A stretch of 64,000 nucleotides of DNA from NCBI RefSeq assembly GCF_007858475.1, contig NZ_VIGX01000013.1, positions 36,524 through 100,523 of the forward strand, written 5' to 3'. How positions within the stretch are numbered: the stretch's first letter is position 1; each line of letters starts with the position of its first letter. Of the stretch, positions 34,567 through 43,350 are shown one piece after another. The position numbers were made by a program, and so were the translations under genes. The stretch is from Tsukamurella conjunctivitidis. Its GTDB lineage: Bacteria > Actinomycetota > Actinomycetes > Mycobacteriales > Mycobacteriaceae. Under the pieces are notes generated by a model that was not told the DNA's origin, searched no databases, and saw only the letters and a list, made by a program, of their open reading frames with translations.

Positions 34567-35541
34567 TCAAACAGCCCCGATCAGAAGACATACGACCGTC
34601 GGCCCGTGGCCGATCATCCGGTCGAGTTGGACCGAAACCTCACGCCACCCGGCGCGCAGGTTCAGTCTCACGGTGGATTCGACAGGATTTCCTTTGGCGA
34701 CGATGGTGACGACGCGCTCGACGTCGGCGGGATGGATGAACGGCTCCAGACCGCTGGAGACCGGGCGGGCTACCTGCGGCGCCCCCTGTCCGATCCATGT
34801 CATCACGCCACCGTGCCGGAGGTCGATCATCGCTGCGTATCGGTTTGACCGGTCGAGGCTCAATCTGAGTGCGTCGTGGTCGATGGTCGCGAACGTGGCT
34901 TCCCACGGGTCCAGGCGCACGGTTATGTCCTGGTCCACACCCCGGATGACCATGCGCCCTCCCAAGGCGATCACCCGGCGGACCGACCTGATCAAATGAT
35001 CCGACCCGTCATCGTGTCGCGCGAGGAACTCGTTGACGAAGGAGTCGCCAGGCACCGGGTCGTAGACTCCCCGCATCGCCTTGGTCACCTCTGCCAGCCC
35101 GAGCACCCGCCGAAAGACGTCCGCGAGTCCGAACGGACTGGCGACGCTGCGACGCTCCTCCACGCCGTACATCCGCTGGAAATCGTCTGTCCAGAAGGAC
35201 CGCAACGGCTTCCCCGGCACGCCCACGATCCACTCGTACCCCGCCACGAAGGGCCTCGCCCTAGGGTCCGCCTCACCTATACCAAGCTGGACGGCGTGCA
35301 CCCGCTTTGACGGACCGAACACCGGAACGGCCTGAACGGTACCGCCATCACCGATCGGCATCTCGACGGGCCGTCCCGCCCGCTGAACCTCGCTGACCGC
35401 CTTCAGCGCGGCCACGCGAACCCCACTGCGGAGGTACGTTCCCAGCGGCCGGAAGTTCCGTGCGCGATCGTCCTCGGACACAACTGTTGGCACTTCCGAG
35501 AGGGTCTCAACCAGGAGCCACATTCCTTGGACAATAGCCAC
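34567..35541 (-). CDS. Putative GAF/PAS-like sensory protein of Mycobacteriales
   Basis: 324 residues, no membrane segment. The start reads MWLLVETLSEVPTVVSEDDR, and the N-terminal 110 residues have a GAF-like layout. The C-terminal region has RYAAMIDLRHGGVMTWIGQG and PFIHPADVERVVTIVAKGNP, which is PAS-like ('HPdDr'). Comparable mycobacterial proteins carry the labels DUF5593 and DUF5628, as far as I recall. No output domain (HTH, kinase, GGDEF) is present. It is the first island gene and lies 48 bases downstream of the hydrolase gene on the same strand. Confidence 0.55.
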   Translation of the reverse strand: MAIVQGMWLLVETLSEVPTVVSEDDRARNFRPLGTYLRSGVRVAALKAVSEVQRAGRPVEMPIGDGGTVQAVPVFGPSKRVHAVQLGIGEADPRARPFVAGYEWIVGVPGKPLRSFWTDDFQRMYGVEERRSVASPFGLADVFRRVLGLAEVTKAMRGVYDPVPGDSFVNEFLARHDDGSDHLIRSVRRVIALGGRMVIRGVDQDITVRLDPWEATFATIDHDALRLSLDRSNRYAAMIDLRHGGVMTWIGQGAPQVARPVSSGLEPFIHPADVERVVTIVAKGNPVESTVRLNLRAGWREVSVQLDRMIGHGPTVVCLLIGAV

Positions 35542-35589
35542 TTCGACTCCGTCCTTCTCGGTGGAAACATGGACGCCGCCCGCGGACGC

Positions 35590-36357
35590 CTACTCCAGGA
35601 AGTCGCTCACCAGCGAGAGGACCTTCTCCGGCTGCTCGACCAGCAGCATGTGGCCGCTGTCGACCTCCGCGTAGGTGCTCCCGACGATGAGCTGCGCGAG
35701 CTCCTGCACCTTTTCGACCGGCACGATCGCATCCGCGGTTCCCGCCACGAGCAGTGTGGGCGCGGTGATTCGGGGCGCCAGTTCGCGGATGTCGATCGTG
35801 ATGTTCAGGTCGATCTGTCGCGAGGTCCCGACGTGCGGGACGGTGCCGCGCACGGCCTCGTCGACCCCGTCACCGAGTGCCGCGACGAACTGGGGGCTGA
35901 ACAGCAACAGGACGAGGAATTCGCCGTAGGCCCGGTCGTCGAGATCGGCCAACCGGCGCCACAGGCCCATGAAGAGCTCGTGGCGCGGGTCGGGGCCGGC
36001 CCACCCCGCCAGCAGGACCAACCGGCGCACGCGATCCGGGTACCGTCCGGCGTACGCCGCCGCGAGCACCGCCCCGAGCGAGAAGCCGAGGAGGTCGACG
36101 GGGCCGTCGTGGGTCCGGTCGTGGAGCGCCGCGATCCGATCGACGATGACATCGAGGTCGACGCCCTCGAGGTCCGGCTCGTCCCCCGTTCCGGGGAGGT
36201 TCGGGCGCACGACGCGGTGGCGTGCGGACAGCGCCGGAAGCAGATGCCCGAAGTTGAGCTCGCCGTCGGCGCCGGTGCCGTGGATCAGGAGCAACGGAGT
36301 TCCGTCCCCGTCGTCGAAGTAGTCGAGCTCGGAGGCCGGAGTGGCGTGGAAGGTCAT
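35590..36357 (-). CDS. Alpha/beta hydrolase, end of the acyltransferase operon
   Basis: 255 residues. It has LLLIHGTGADGE (oxyanion hole), LLGFSLGAVLAAAYA (nucleophile Ser in GFSLG), an acid in LLVAGTADAIVP and the catalytic His in VDSGHMLLVEQPE. It hydrolyses an ester or thioester. Its ATG overlaps the stop of the upstream acyltransferase (ATGA), so it is the last gene of a five-gene coupled operon. A role in trimming, proofreading or releasing the acylated product is inferred. Confidence 0.82.
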   Translation of the reverse strand: MTFHATPASELDYFDDGDGTPLLLIHGTGADGELNFGHLLPALSARHRVVRPNLPGTGDEPDLEGVDLDVIVDRIAALHDRTHDGPVDLLGFSLGAVLAAAYAGRYPDRVRRLVLLAGWAGPDPRHELFMGLWRRLADLDDRAYGEFLVLLLFSPQFVAALGDGVDEAVRGTVPHVGTSRQIDLNITIDIRELAPRITAPTLLVAGTADAIVPVEKVQELAQLIVGSTYAEVDSGHMLLVEQPEKVLSLVSDFLE

Positions 36358-37532
36358 AGTGCGCCTTTCTGGGGTTGGGAGGTGCGGCGGAACAGACGAG
36401 GAGCCTCGCGAGCGCCGAAGTGGCGCATGGCCGGGCGTTCGACGAGGGTGTGCAGGGCCCATCCCGCGAGCACGGTCGCGAGGAAGAACCCGAGGAGGAT
36501 GAGAACAGCGACGGGCGTGGAGTACAGGCGCGCGTCCATGACCTTGGTCCGCACCGAGTACATGAGGACGTACTGCGCCATGTAGAAGCCGAAGGAGATG
36601 TCGCCGAGCCACTGGAACGCGGGAGTCGCCATCAACCCCGTCCGACCCGACAGGTCGGCCGCGGCGAACGACCCGACCACGAGCAGCAACGGCACGATCA
36701 GGACCGCCGTCAGGCTGAACAGGAACGGCGCCCGCAGGTCGATCAGGTACGCCGCGACGAGCAGCCCGACGGCCGCCGCCGGCCGCACCGCGGGCCATCG
36801 TCCGGCGACGACGATCCGCGCGACCACCATGCCGAGAACGAACTCGAAGAGCCGCATCGGCGGGAAGTTGTAGCCGAGCCAGAACTGCAATGACGAGATC
36901 GGGAAGCCCTCCGGGGTGCGCGGCAGGCTCGGGACCGCCACCTGCACGACCAGTTCGGCGATCACCATTCCGAGGACCAGCGCGCCGACCATCGGCCACA
37001 GGTGCGCCTCCCGCAGGCGCTGGATCCACGGGATGAGGAACGGGAACAGGAGGTAGAAGAGCAGCTCACTGCAGAGGGACCAACTCGGCGGGTTGACGCT
37101 GATGTACGTGGCGTGGTCCGGACTCCACGAGTGGAGCAGGAACAGATTGAGCAGCGCGGCCGGCCACGGGGTGGTCCACGCCGCGTAGAGCAGCATGGCG
37201 AGCAGCCACATCACGATGTGCGTCGGGAAGATCTTCGCGGCCCGTCGCCGCCAGAAGGCGGTTCGGGGCTGCGGCCGCCAGGTCCACGTGAGGATGAATC
37301 CGCTGAGCACGAAGAAGAACGACACGCCCATCCAGCCGGCCTTGCTGAACGCCGTCTGATAGGCGTCGCCGATCCCCCGGTCCGCGAACGGGTTCTGGGG
37401 CGGATCCCAGAACGACGCGTGGAAGAAGAAGACCAGCGTCGCCGCGACGAAGCGCAGCCCGGTGAGGGACGGGAGGGCGGGCCGGCGGGCGGGCGCGGCC
37501 TCGAGCACCCGCTCGTCCGGTGCGGCGGTCAC
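36354..37532 (-). CDS. Acyltransferase 3 family membrane protein (copy 1)
   Basis: 392 residues, about ten membrane helices. The family start is PSLTGLRFVAATLVFFFHAS with the R...H pair, then GVSFFFVLSGFILTW and FWRRRAAKIFPTHIVMW. It shares the block YISVNPPSWSLCSELLFYL with the gene at 38743 (FLSVNPPSWSLSTELFFYL), so the two are paralogues in one operon. It is expected to transfer an acyl group to a hydroxylated acceptor. GTG at 37532 overlaps the MFS stop; the stop overlaps the hydrolase ATG. Confidence 0.85.
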   Translation of the reverse strand: MTAAPDERVLEAAPARRPALPSLTGLRFVAATLVFFFHASFWDPPQNPFADRGIGDAYQTAFSKAGWMGVSFFFVLSGFILTWTWRPQPRTAFWRRRAAKIFPTHIVMWLLAMLLYAAWTTPWPAALLNLFLLHSWSPDHATYISVNPPSWSLCSELLFYLLFPFLIPWIQRLREAHLWPMVGALVLGMVIAELVVQVAVPSLPRTPEGFPISSLQFWLGYNFPPMRLFEFVLGMVVARIVVAGRWPAVRPAAAVGLLVAAYLIDLRAPFLFSLTAVLIVPLLLVVGSFAAADLSGRTGLMATPAFQWLGDISFGFYMAQYVLMYSVRTKVMDARLYSTPVAVLILLGFFLATVLAGWALHTLVERPAMRHFGAREAPRLFRRTSQPQKGAL

Positions 37533-38746
37533 GACGCCTCCGCCCGGTCGACGGTGTCCACGGCGCCCGGTCCGGCAGCATCCGTCTCCGGGGAGCCGTC
37601 CGGCCGCAGCCGGGCGTTGAGGATCGTCACGAAGACCCAGCTCGCCAACGCCAGCCCGGCGGCAGCGAAAGCGATCGACGCGGCACTGCCCGTGGCCTCG
37701 AGGACCCGACCCCCGAGCAACGATCCACCGGCCGCGCCGACGCCGAACGCCGACATGTTGGCCGTCAATGCCACGTTCGGGGCGGCCGCCGCCGCAGTGA
37801 GCACTCGGGTCTGCAGCAGCGGGATGAGGGCGAAGGTCGCGACACCGAAGAACACCAGCGCCGCGACGGTGAGCGGTACACCGTGAGCGAGGCCGACCAA
37901 CGCGCAGCTCGCCGCGAAGGCGATACCCGCGGCGAGAAGGCGCGGCGGGAGCTTGCCGTTCGCGAGGCGGCCGCCGAGGACGTTCCCGCCCAGCGAGGCG
38001 ATGCCGTAACCGAACAGCGCGAGGGAGAATCCGAGTCCGGTGATCCCGGCGGCCTCGTCCAAGGTGGGCTGCAGGTAGGTGATGATGGCGAACATCGCGG
38101 CCGAATAGAGCGCGGTCGCCACCACCATGCCGCTCACCTGCGGTGCACGGAGCACGGCGAGTTCGTCGGCGAGCGTGGCTCCGCCGCCGTCGGCGTGCGG
38201 CTCGGGCGGCCAGACGGTCATGGCGATCAGGACACTCGCGACGGCTCCGAGCAGGCCGATCACCGCGAACGTCCAGCGCCATCCGGCGATGCCGCTGAAC
38301 CAGGTCCCGAGCGGGACGCCCACGACCGTGGCGAGGTTGATCCCGAACTGCATGGCCGCGACCGCGGAACCGGACTTGCCGGCCGGAGCCGAGCGCTCGG
38401 CCAGGATCACGACGACCGCCATCAGCGTGCCGTGGATTGACGCCGTGAGCACCCGACCGAGGAGGAGCACCGGGAAGGTGGGGGCGAGCGCGACGACGGC
38501 GGTACCCGCGGCGAACACCAGCAGCAGTGCGACGGCGACCGTACTCCGTCGGTATCGCAGTGTCACCGCGGTCACCGCCGGGCCGAGGAAGGCCATGGTC
38601 AGCGCGTACACGGTCACCGTCAGTCCGACGGTCGCGAGCGAGACGCCGAACCGGGTGGCGAGTCCCTGCAGGATCCCGCTCGGGATCAGCTCCGACGTAC
38701 CGACCGCGAAGATGGCGAGAATGAGGGGAAGTGCTCTGCGGCTCAT
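37529..38746 (-). CDS. MFS transporter between the two acyltransferases
   Basis: 405 residues, twelve membrane segments, of the AraJ/Cmx efflux type. It has LPLILAIFAVGTSELIPSGIL in TM1, the motif 'GRVLTASIHGTLMAVVVILA' and GKSGSAVAAMQFGINLATVVGVPLG. Such pumps export sugars or drugs. It overlaps both neighbours by four bases. Its position between two acyltransferases suggests export of, or self-protection from, the locus product. Confidence 0.83.
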   Translation of the reverse strand: MSRRALPLILAIFAVGTSELIPSGILQGLATRFGVSLATVGLTVTVYALTMAFLGPAVTAVTLRYRRSTVAVALLLVFAAGTAVVALAPTFPVLLLGRVLTASIHGTLMAVVVILAERSAPAGKSGSAVAAMQFGINLATVVGVPLGTWFSGIAGWRWTFAVIGLLGAVASVLIAMTVWPPEPHADGGGATLADELAVLRAPQVSGMVVATALYSAAMFAIITYLQPTLDEAAGITGLGFSLALFGYGIASLGGNVLGGRLANGKLPPRLLAAGIAFAASCALVGLAHGVPLTVAALVFFGVATFALIPLLQTRVLTAAAAAPNVALTANMSAFGVGAAGGSLLGGRVLEATGSAASIAFAAAGLALASWVFVTILNARLRPDGSPETDAAGPGAVDTVDRAEAS

Positions 38747-39939
38747 GCCACCGTCTCCGATCTCGCGACGGGCGCGGGTACGTGCGATCCGGGCGGGGCG
38801 GATGGGGACGGCGACACCGCTGCCTCGGGGCGCGCCCGTCTCCGTGACCACCGGGCGTAGGCGGGCTTCTCGACGAACGTGTAGAGGGCCGCACCGGCGG
38901 CGACGCTCACGGCGAGGTACAGCAGCTCGACGCCGATCGCGGCGGGGGCCTCGAAGGTCCTCGGCCCGAGGAGTTTCCGTCCCTCGACCAGGACGAGGGC
39001 GTGCACGAGATAGAAGCCGAACGAGATCTCCCCCAACCACTGCATTCGCCGGCCGCGCAGGAGGCTCGAGCGCCCCTTGAGATCACCATGTGCGACGGTG
39101 CCGATCAGCAGCACGACCGGCACGAGCATGGTGAGCCGGACGCCGACCAGGTACGGGGTCGCGTACGAGAGCGCGTAGAACGCCGGGAAGGCCGCGAGCA
39201 CCACTGCGATCGGCACCTGCCGCCACCGGCCGCGGACGAGGATCGTCCCCAGCACCAGGCCGGCGACGAAATCGAACAGGCGCGACGGAGGGAAGACGTA
39301 GCCGAACCAGTACTGCAGTTCGGACAACGGCAGATCGTCGGGCGTGTGCGGCGACGAGGGGAACAGGACGTACGCGAGCGCCACACTCACCCCGACGGCC
39401 CCGACCGCTGCCGCGAGGGCGGGCCACAGCGCACGGTCGGGAAGCCGGCGGATCAGCACGTAGACGAACGGGCAGCAGAGGTAGAAGAAGAGCTCCGTTG
39501 ACAACGACCAACTGGGCGGGTTGACGCTCAGGAAGGTCGCGTAATCGGGGACCCAGGTCTGCAGGAGCGTCACGTTCACGCTCGCCTGGGCGACTGTCGT
39601 GGTCGCGGCGGCGAACAGGACGAGTGCGATCGCCCAGGTCACGATGTGATTCGGGAAGATCTTGACGAGCCGGCGCCGCCAGAAGGCGCCCTTAGGCTCG
39701 CCCGGGCGGTCGATGTACGCCATGACGACGCCGGAGAGCACGAAGAAGAAGGTGACACCGAGACCGCCCGCGTAGCGCGCCGCCGTCGTGAACGCATCGG
39801 CGATGCCTCCCGTGTCGAAGACGGAGTTGGCGGGCTTCTGCAATGAGGCGTGGAACAGGAACACCGACAGCGCGGCGAAGAAGCGCAGACCGGTCAGCGA
39901 ATCGAGCCGAGGCCGAGGGCTGCTCGGCGCCGCGGTCAC
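38743..39939 (-). CDS. Acyltransferase 3 family membrane protein (copy 2)
   Basis: 398 residues, about ten membrane helices. It has DSLTGLRFFAALSVFLFHAS, GVTFFFVLSGVVMAY, FWRRRLVKIFPNHIVTW, and near the end MQWLGEISFGFYLVHALV. Paralogue of the gene at 36354 along most of its length. Two related acyltransferases in one operon suggest two acyl additions, or different donors or positions. GTG at 39939 lies in a GTGA overlap with the upstream MDR stop, and its own stop overlaps the MFS ATG. Confidence 0.85.
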   Translation of the reverse strand: MTAAPSSPRPRLDSLTGLRFFAALSVFLFHASLQKPANSVFDTGGIADAFTTAARYAGGLGVTFFFVLSGVVMAYIDRPGEPKGAFWRRRLVKIFPNHIVTWAIALVLFAAATTTVAQASVNVTLLQTWVPDYATFLSVNPPSWSLSTELFFYLCCPFVYVLIRRLPDRALWPALAAAVGAVGVSVALAYVLFPSSPHTPDDLPLSELQYWFGYVFPPSRLFDFVAGLVLGTILVRGRWRQVPIAVVLAAFPAFYALSYATPYLVGVRLTMLVPVVLLIGTVAHGDLKGRSSLLRGRRMQWLGEISFGFYLVHALVLVEGRKLLGPRTFEAPAAIGVELLYLAVSVAAGAALYTFVEKPAYARWSRRRARPEAAVSPSPSAPPGSHVPAPVARSETVA

Positions 39940-40844
39940 GACACCGCTCCGGGATCGGGTACGAGGAGGACCTTGCCCCGGCTCCCCTGTTCGACCCGGC
40001 GATGTGCTGCCGCCGCCTCGTCGAACGGGTAGACTGCCGCGACCGGGTGAACGTAGACCTCGCCCGCATCCACCGCGCGGACGACCTCGCGCAAATCCGC
40101 GGCGTCGACCTCGACACCGAGGTGGTGCAGCGCGAAATCACCCGGTTCGGGCAGCGCGAAGGTCGTGATGGACACGTACCTCCCTCCGGCGACGACCTGT
40201 CGCGCCGTCTCGGGCCGACCGGCGCAGTCGATGATCACGTCGAACGGCTGATCCTCCAGGTCGGCGTCGGTGAGCACCTCCGCCCCGTAACCGAAGTCGT
40301 CCACCGCGCGGCTCCACGTCGCGACGTCTTCGGCGCGGACCACGAGCGACAGGTGCGCGCCCGACCGGGCGGCGAACCCGGCGGCGAACTGCCCGACTCC
40401 GCCCTGCGCCCCGACGACGAGCACCCGCAGACCGGGCCCGAGGGCGGCGGCCCGGACCGCTTGCAGGCCCGTCAGCCCGGCGAGGGGAAGCGCGGCCGCG
40501 TCGCACAGGGGCACCGACGCCGGTGCCGGAGCGAGGAATCCGCCGTCGATCGCCACGACCTCCGCCGTGCTCCCGACACCGGTGCCGAGCTGGGCGGTGG
40601 TTCCGATCACGCGATCGCCGGGTACCCATCCGGTGGCCGGATCCGCCGACCGCACGACGCCCGCGAGGTCCCAACCCGTCACCGCCGGAGTTGGAGTCGG
40701 GATCAGGCCGGAACGGGTAGCTATGTCGACGGGGTTGACCGCCGCGGCGACGACGTCGACGACGACCGCTCCGTCGGGAACGGGCACGTCGACGACGTGC
40801 AGCACCTCGGGCGGGCCGGGCCGGTCGAAGACGACGGCCCTCAT
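39936..40844 (-). CDS. Zinc-independent MDR oxidoreductase (quinone oxidoreductase type)
   Basis: 302 residues. It has VNPVDIATRSG at the substrate site, GWDLAGVV in place of the GHE zinc block, and a NADP site VLVVGAQGGVGQFAAGFAARSG. There are no zinc ligands, so it is of the NADPH:quinone/enone reductase class that reduces activated C=C bonds or carbonyls. It is the first enzyme of the leftward operon. Its ATG overlaps the stop of a 27-codon upstream ORF (ATGA). Confidence 0.83.
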   Translation of the reverse strand: MRAVVFDRPGPPEVLHVVDVPVPDGAVVVDVVAAAVNPVDIATRSGLIPTPTPAVTGWDLAGVVRSADPATGWVPGDRVIGTTAQLGTGVGSTAEVVAIDGGFLAPAPASVPLCDAAALPLAGLTGLQAVRAAALGPGLRVLVVGAQGGVGQFAAGFAARSGAHLSLVVRAEDVATWSRAVDDFGYGAEVLTDADLEDQPFDVIIDCAGRPETARQVVAGGRYVSITTFALPEPGDFALHHLGVEVDAADLREVVRAVDAGEVYVHPVAAVYPFDEAAAAHRRVEQGSRGKVLLVPDPGAVS

Positions 40845-40924
40845 GCGTCCACTCCGTCAGTGCGACGGTCTGCGACGGGGCATCGCGCCGCGATCGTTCG
40901 GACGCGGTTAATGATCAGCGACAT
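40841..40924 (-). CDS. 27-codon upstream ORF coupled to the MDR gene
   Basis: Short ORF (MSLIINRVRTIAARC..., 27 residues) whose stop overlaps the MDR start in ATGA. An AGGAGT ribosome-binding site lies six bases before its ATG, better than most genes nearby. The peptide is basic and has one Cys. It may be a leader peptide that couples or controls translation of the operon, or a small functional peptide. Support is the strong ribosome site plus the exact overlap; no homologue is known to me. Confidence 0.5.
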   Translation of the reverse strand: MSLIINRVRTIAARCPVADRRTDGVDA

Positions 40925-41359
40925 GGGGAGACTCCTGAACGGATCGGACGGCGATCGCCGTCGTGCGTTGCGGTGCAACCGCACTCGTCTCCCGCGGCCC
41001 ACGCAACCACAACGCCGCCGAGCACGCAATCCCGGCAATCGTGACGCCGCTCACATTGACAGTCGCAACGGTCGTGGAGGACTCTCTTAGCAGCGGCAAT
41101 AGCCGCATCGCCCACGAGTCCCGCCCGACTCTGGAGCCCATCAGGACCGCGCCATCGGACATTCAGCCGTCCGGCCGTTCCTTCTCCCGCGCGACGTCTC
41201 CCACCAGCACGGCGCGTGAACACCACACTGCTCGAACCAGCTTGCTCCGCTGGCGCTCTGCGCCGGCCGGCGATCCCGTGCGTCCCCGCTCACCGTCGAG
41301 CGGGGCACTCCGGCATCCGTCGAACCGAACTCCGTCACCGACACCGATGGGACTTCGCG
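40925..41359. promoter_or_regulatory. Bidirectional intergenic region of the cyclitol locus
   Basis: 435 bases between the leftward operon and the EEVS gene. A TTGACA at 41056-41061 could be a -35 box for the rightward operon, but a good -10 at 17-18 bases is not clear. In-frame sequence upstream of the EEVS ATG is open back to 41216 but has no resemblance to the enzyme family. I see no regulator gene. A long leader for the EEVS mRNA is possible. Confidence 0.35.
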
Positions 41360-42592
41360 ATGCGAAACGGCACCAGATTCCAGCAAGGGCTCCACCACAC
41401 CGTCGTCGATCAGACCACGTGGACAGTCGAGGCGGTCAAACAGGTCCGATACCAGGTTGTCGAAGCGAACGGCCTGTTCCGGCCCGAGAACGACCGACTC
41501 CTCACAGCCTGCCCCGACGCGCAGATCCGGCGCGGCGACCGCCGCCTCGTCGTGATCGATCACTCCGTCGACCGGCTCCACGGCGATACGATCCGCGCCT
41601 ACTTCGACCACCACGGCATCGCGGCGACCGTCGTCCCGCTCCAGGCGCACGAAGCGGCCAAGCAGTGGGACAGCGTCACCCGCGTCGTCGATGTGATGAA
41701 CGCCTTCGGCATCGACCGCCGGCGCGAACCCGTCCTGGCGATCGGCGGCGGCGTCCTCACCGACGTCGTCGGCTTCGCGGCCAGCCTGTACCGCCGCGGC
41801 ACGCCGTACGTCCGCATCCCGACCACGCTGATCGGCCTCGTCGACGCGGGCGTCGGCGTGAAGACCGGCGTCAACTACGGAACCGGGAAGAACCGCCTGG
41901 GAACCTACGCCCCGGCGATGGCGACCTTCCTCGACCGGACGTTCCTGCGCACGGTCGACGCACGCCACCTCAGCAACGGGCTCGCGGAGATCCTCAAGGT
42001 CGCCCTAGTGAAATCGGCCGAGCTCTTCGACATCCTCGAAACCGCGGGTCGAGCCGTGCGCGACGACCGGTTCCAGGGCTCGACGACCGAGCTCGAATCG
42101 GCCGCGACGGTGATTATCGCCGAGGCGATCCACCTCATGCTCGAGGAACTCCAGCCGAACCTGTGGGAGTCCACGCTGGAGCGCTGCGTCGACTACGGGC
42201 ACACCTTCAGCCCGACGGTCGAGATGCACGCTCTCCCCGCACTGCTCCACGGGGAGGCCGTGAACGTCGACATGGCGCTGACCACCGCGATCGGGCGATT
42301 GCGCGGCGACGTGACCGAGGCCGAGGCCGAGCGGATCTACCGCGTGATGGAGGACCTCGACCTGCCGCTGTGGGACCCCTCCCTCGACACCCCCGACCTC
42401 CTCGTCGACGCGCTCACCGACACCGTGCGGCACCGCGACGGCCAGCAGCGGCTGCCCCTCCCCGTGGGAATCGGGCAGCACCGGTTCGTCAACGACGTGA
42501 CCCCGGAGGAGATCCGGCGCGCGCTGTTCGCGCTACGGCAACGAGCAGGCGCCGCCGGCGCCGTCGCCCGCACCACGAAGGAGAACGCATGA
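41360..42592 (+). CDS. Sedoheptulose 7-phosphate cyclase, 2-epi-5-epi-valiolone synthase type
   Basis: 410 residues of the dehydroquinate synthase fold. It cyclises sedoheptulose 7-phosphate to 2-epi-5-epi-valiolone with NAD and a divalent metal. Diagnostic blocks match what I recall of AcbC/ValA: VIDHSVDRLHGDTIRAYFDHHG, VLAIGGGVLTDVVGFAASLYRRGTP, TKTGVNYGTGKNRLGTYAPA-like KNRLGTYAPA, RHLSNGLAEILKVALVK, PNLWESTLERCVDYGHTFSP, ALPALLHGEAVNVDMALTT and RLPLPVGIGQHRFVNDVT. Metal ligands are in LAEILK (Glu), GHTFSP (His) and LLHGEAV (His). No aro genes adjoin it, against an AroB role. First gene of the rightward operon. Confidence 0.87.
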   Translation: MRNGTRFQQGLHHTVVDQTTWTVEAVKQVRYQVVEANGLFRPENDRLLTACPDAQIRRGDRRLVVIDHSVDRLHGDTIRAYFDHHGIAATVVPLQAHEAAKQWDSVTRVVDVMNAFGIDRRREPVLAIGGGVLTDVVGFAASLYRRGTPYVRIPTTLIGLVDAGVGVKTGVNYGTGKNRLGTYAPAMATFLDRTFLRTVDARHLSNGLAEILKVALVKSAELFDILETAGRAVRDDRFQGSTTELESAATVIIAEAIHLMLEELQPNLWESTLERCVDYGHTFSPTVEMHALPALLHGEAVNVDMALTTAIGRLRGDVTEAEAERIYRVMEDLDLPLWDPSLDTPDLLVDALTDTVRHRDGQQRLPLPVGIGQHRFVNDVTPEEIRRALFALRQRAGAAGAVARTTKENA

Positions 42593-43341
42593 GCAACACG
42601 CCCACCGCCGTCGTCGTCGGCGGCTCGACCGGTATCGGCCGCGGGATCGCCGATGCCTGGGCGGCATCGGGATTCGAGACCCACGTCTTCAGCAGGTCGC
42701 GGCCCACGGGGCCCGGCGGCGAGGCACTCCAGTGGCACCGCCTCGACTTCCGGGACCCCACCGAGGCGCGGACGGTCCTCGATGCCGAGGTGCCCGCGCG
42801 CGTCGACATCGCGTGCTACTCGTCCATCTACTTCACGCTTCGGCGCGAGAACTTCGTCGACGTGGCGCAGTCCGACTGGCTCGACCAGTTCGACATCAAC
42901 GTCCACGGCCTGTTCCACACTCTCCGCGCGACGCTCCCCGCGCTCCGGCGCGCGGCGCCGGGGCTGTTCCTGCACGTCTCGTCCGAGGTCGTCTACAACG
43001 CGGGCCCGGGCCGAGCGGGCTACACCGCCACCAAGGCCGCGGCCAGCGCCCTCATCGATTCCGTCTCCCAGGAGATCGATCCGACCGACGTCACCTTCGT
43101 CCAGACGCTTCCGGTCGGCATGGTCGACTCCCCGGGCATCCGCGCGCGACGTCCCGCCGACTTCGACTACAGCGGGTACATGACCCCCGCCGACTTCGGC
43201 CCGCTCGCGGCGCATCTCGCCGCGACCCGCGGGCGGGGCCACGCCTCGGAAGCGCTCGTCGTGCACGAGGACCGCACCTGGACATCCGTCTCCGACGGGA
43301 TTCCGCTGTCGCAGTCCCGACCGCTGACCACGCAGGGCTGA
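42589..43341 (+). CDS. SDR family oxidoreductase of the cyclitol operon
   Basis: 250 residues. It has the cofactor motif VVVGGSTGIGRGIADAW and an Arg-containing second strand (FSRSRP) that suggests NADP(H). The catalytic set is complete: HVSSEVVYNAG (Ser) and GYTATKAAASA (Tyr, Lys). The place of the NAG motif is taken by YSSIYFT. It is translationally coupled to the EEVS gene by ATGA. In acarbose biosynthesis an SDR (AcbN) acts on a valiolone-derived ring, and a similar reduction or oxidation of the cyclitol ketone is inferred here. Confidence 0.82.
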   Translation: MSNTPTAVVVGGSTGIGRGIADAWAASGFETHVFSRSRPTGPGGEALQWHRLDFRDPTEARTVLDAEVPARVDIACYSSIYFTLRRENFVDVAQSDWLDQFDINVHGLFHTLRATLPALRRAAPGLFLHVSSEVVYNAGPGRAGYTATKAAASALIDSVSQEIDPTDVTFVQTLPVGMVDSPGIRARRPADFDYSGYMTPADFGPLAAHLAATRGRGHASEALVVHEDRTWTSVSDGIPLSQSRPLTTQG

Positions 43342-43350
43342 GGGGACCCA

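Noticed and set aside
34310-34591. A 93-codon minus-strand ORF at the island border as an integrase fragment
   Set aside because: No tyrosine- or serine-recombinase motif is present; the frame is short and overlaps the next gene's end.
36354-38894. An open frame of about 846 codons that looks like an MFS-region/acyltransferase fusion
   Set aside because: Only the part from 37532 downward matches a family; the rest is antisense-like Arg/Ala-rich reading across the MFS gene, which is real in another frame.
41216-41359. In-frame extension of the EEVS gene by 48 residues
   Set aside because: The extension has no similarity to sugar phosphate cyclases, and the ATG at 41360 gives a family-typical length.
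41360-42592. Dehydroquinate synthase (AroB) as the identity of the cyclase
   Set aside because: The conserved blocks match EEVS proteins instead, and no shikimate genes are nearby.
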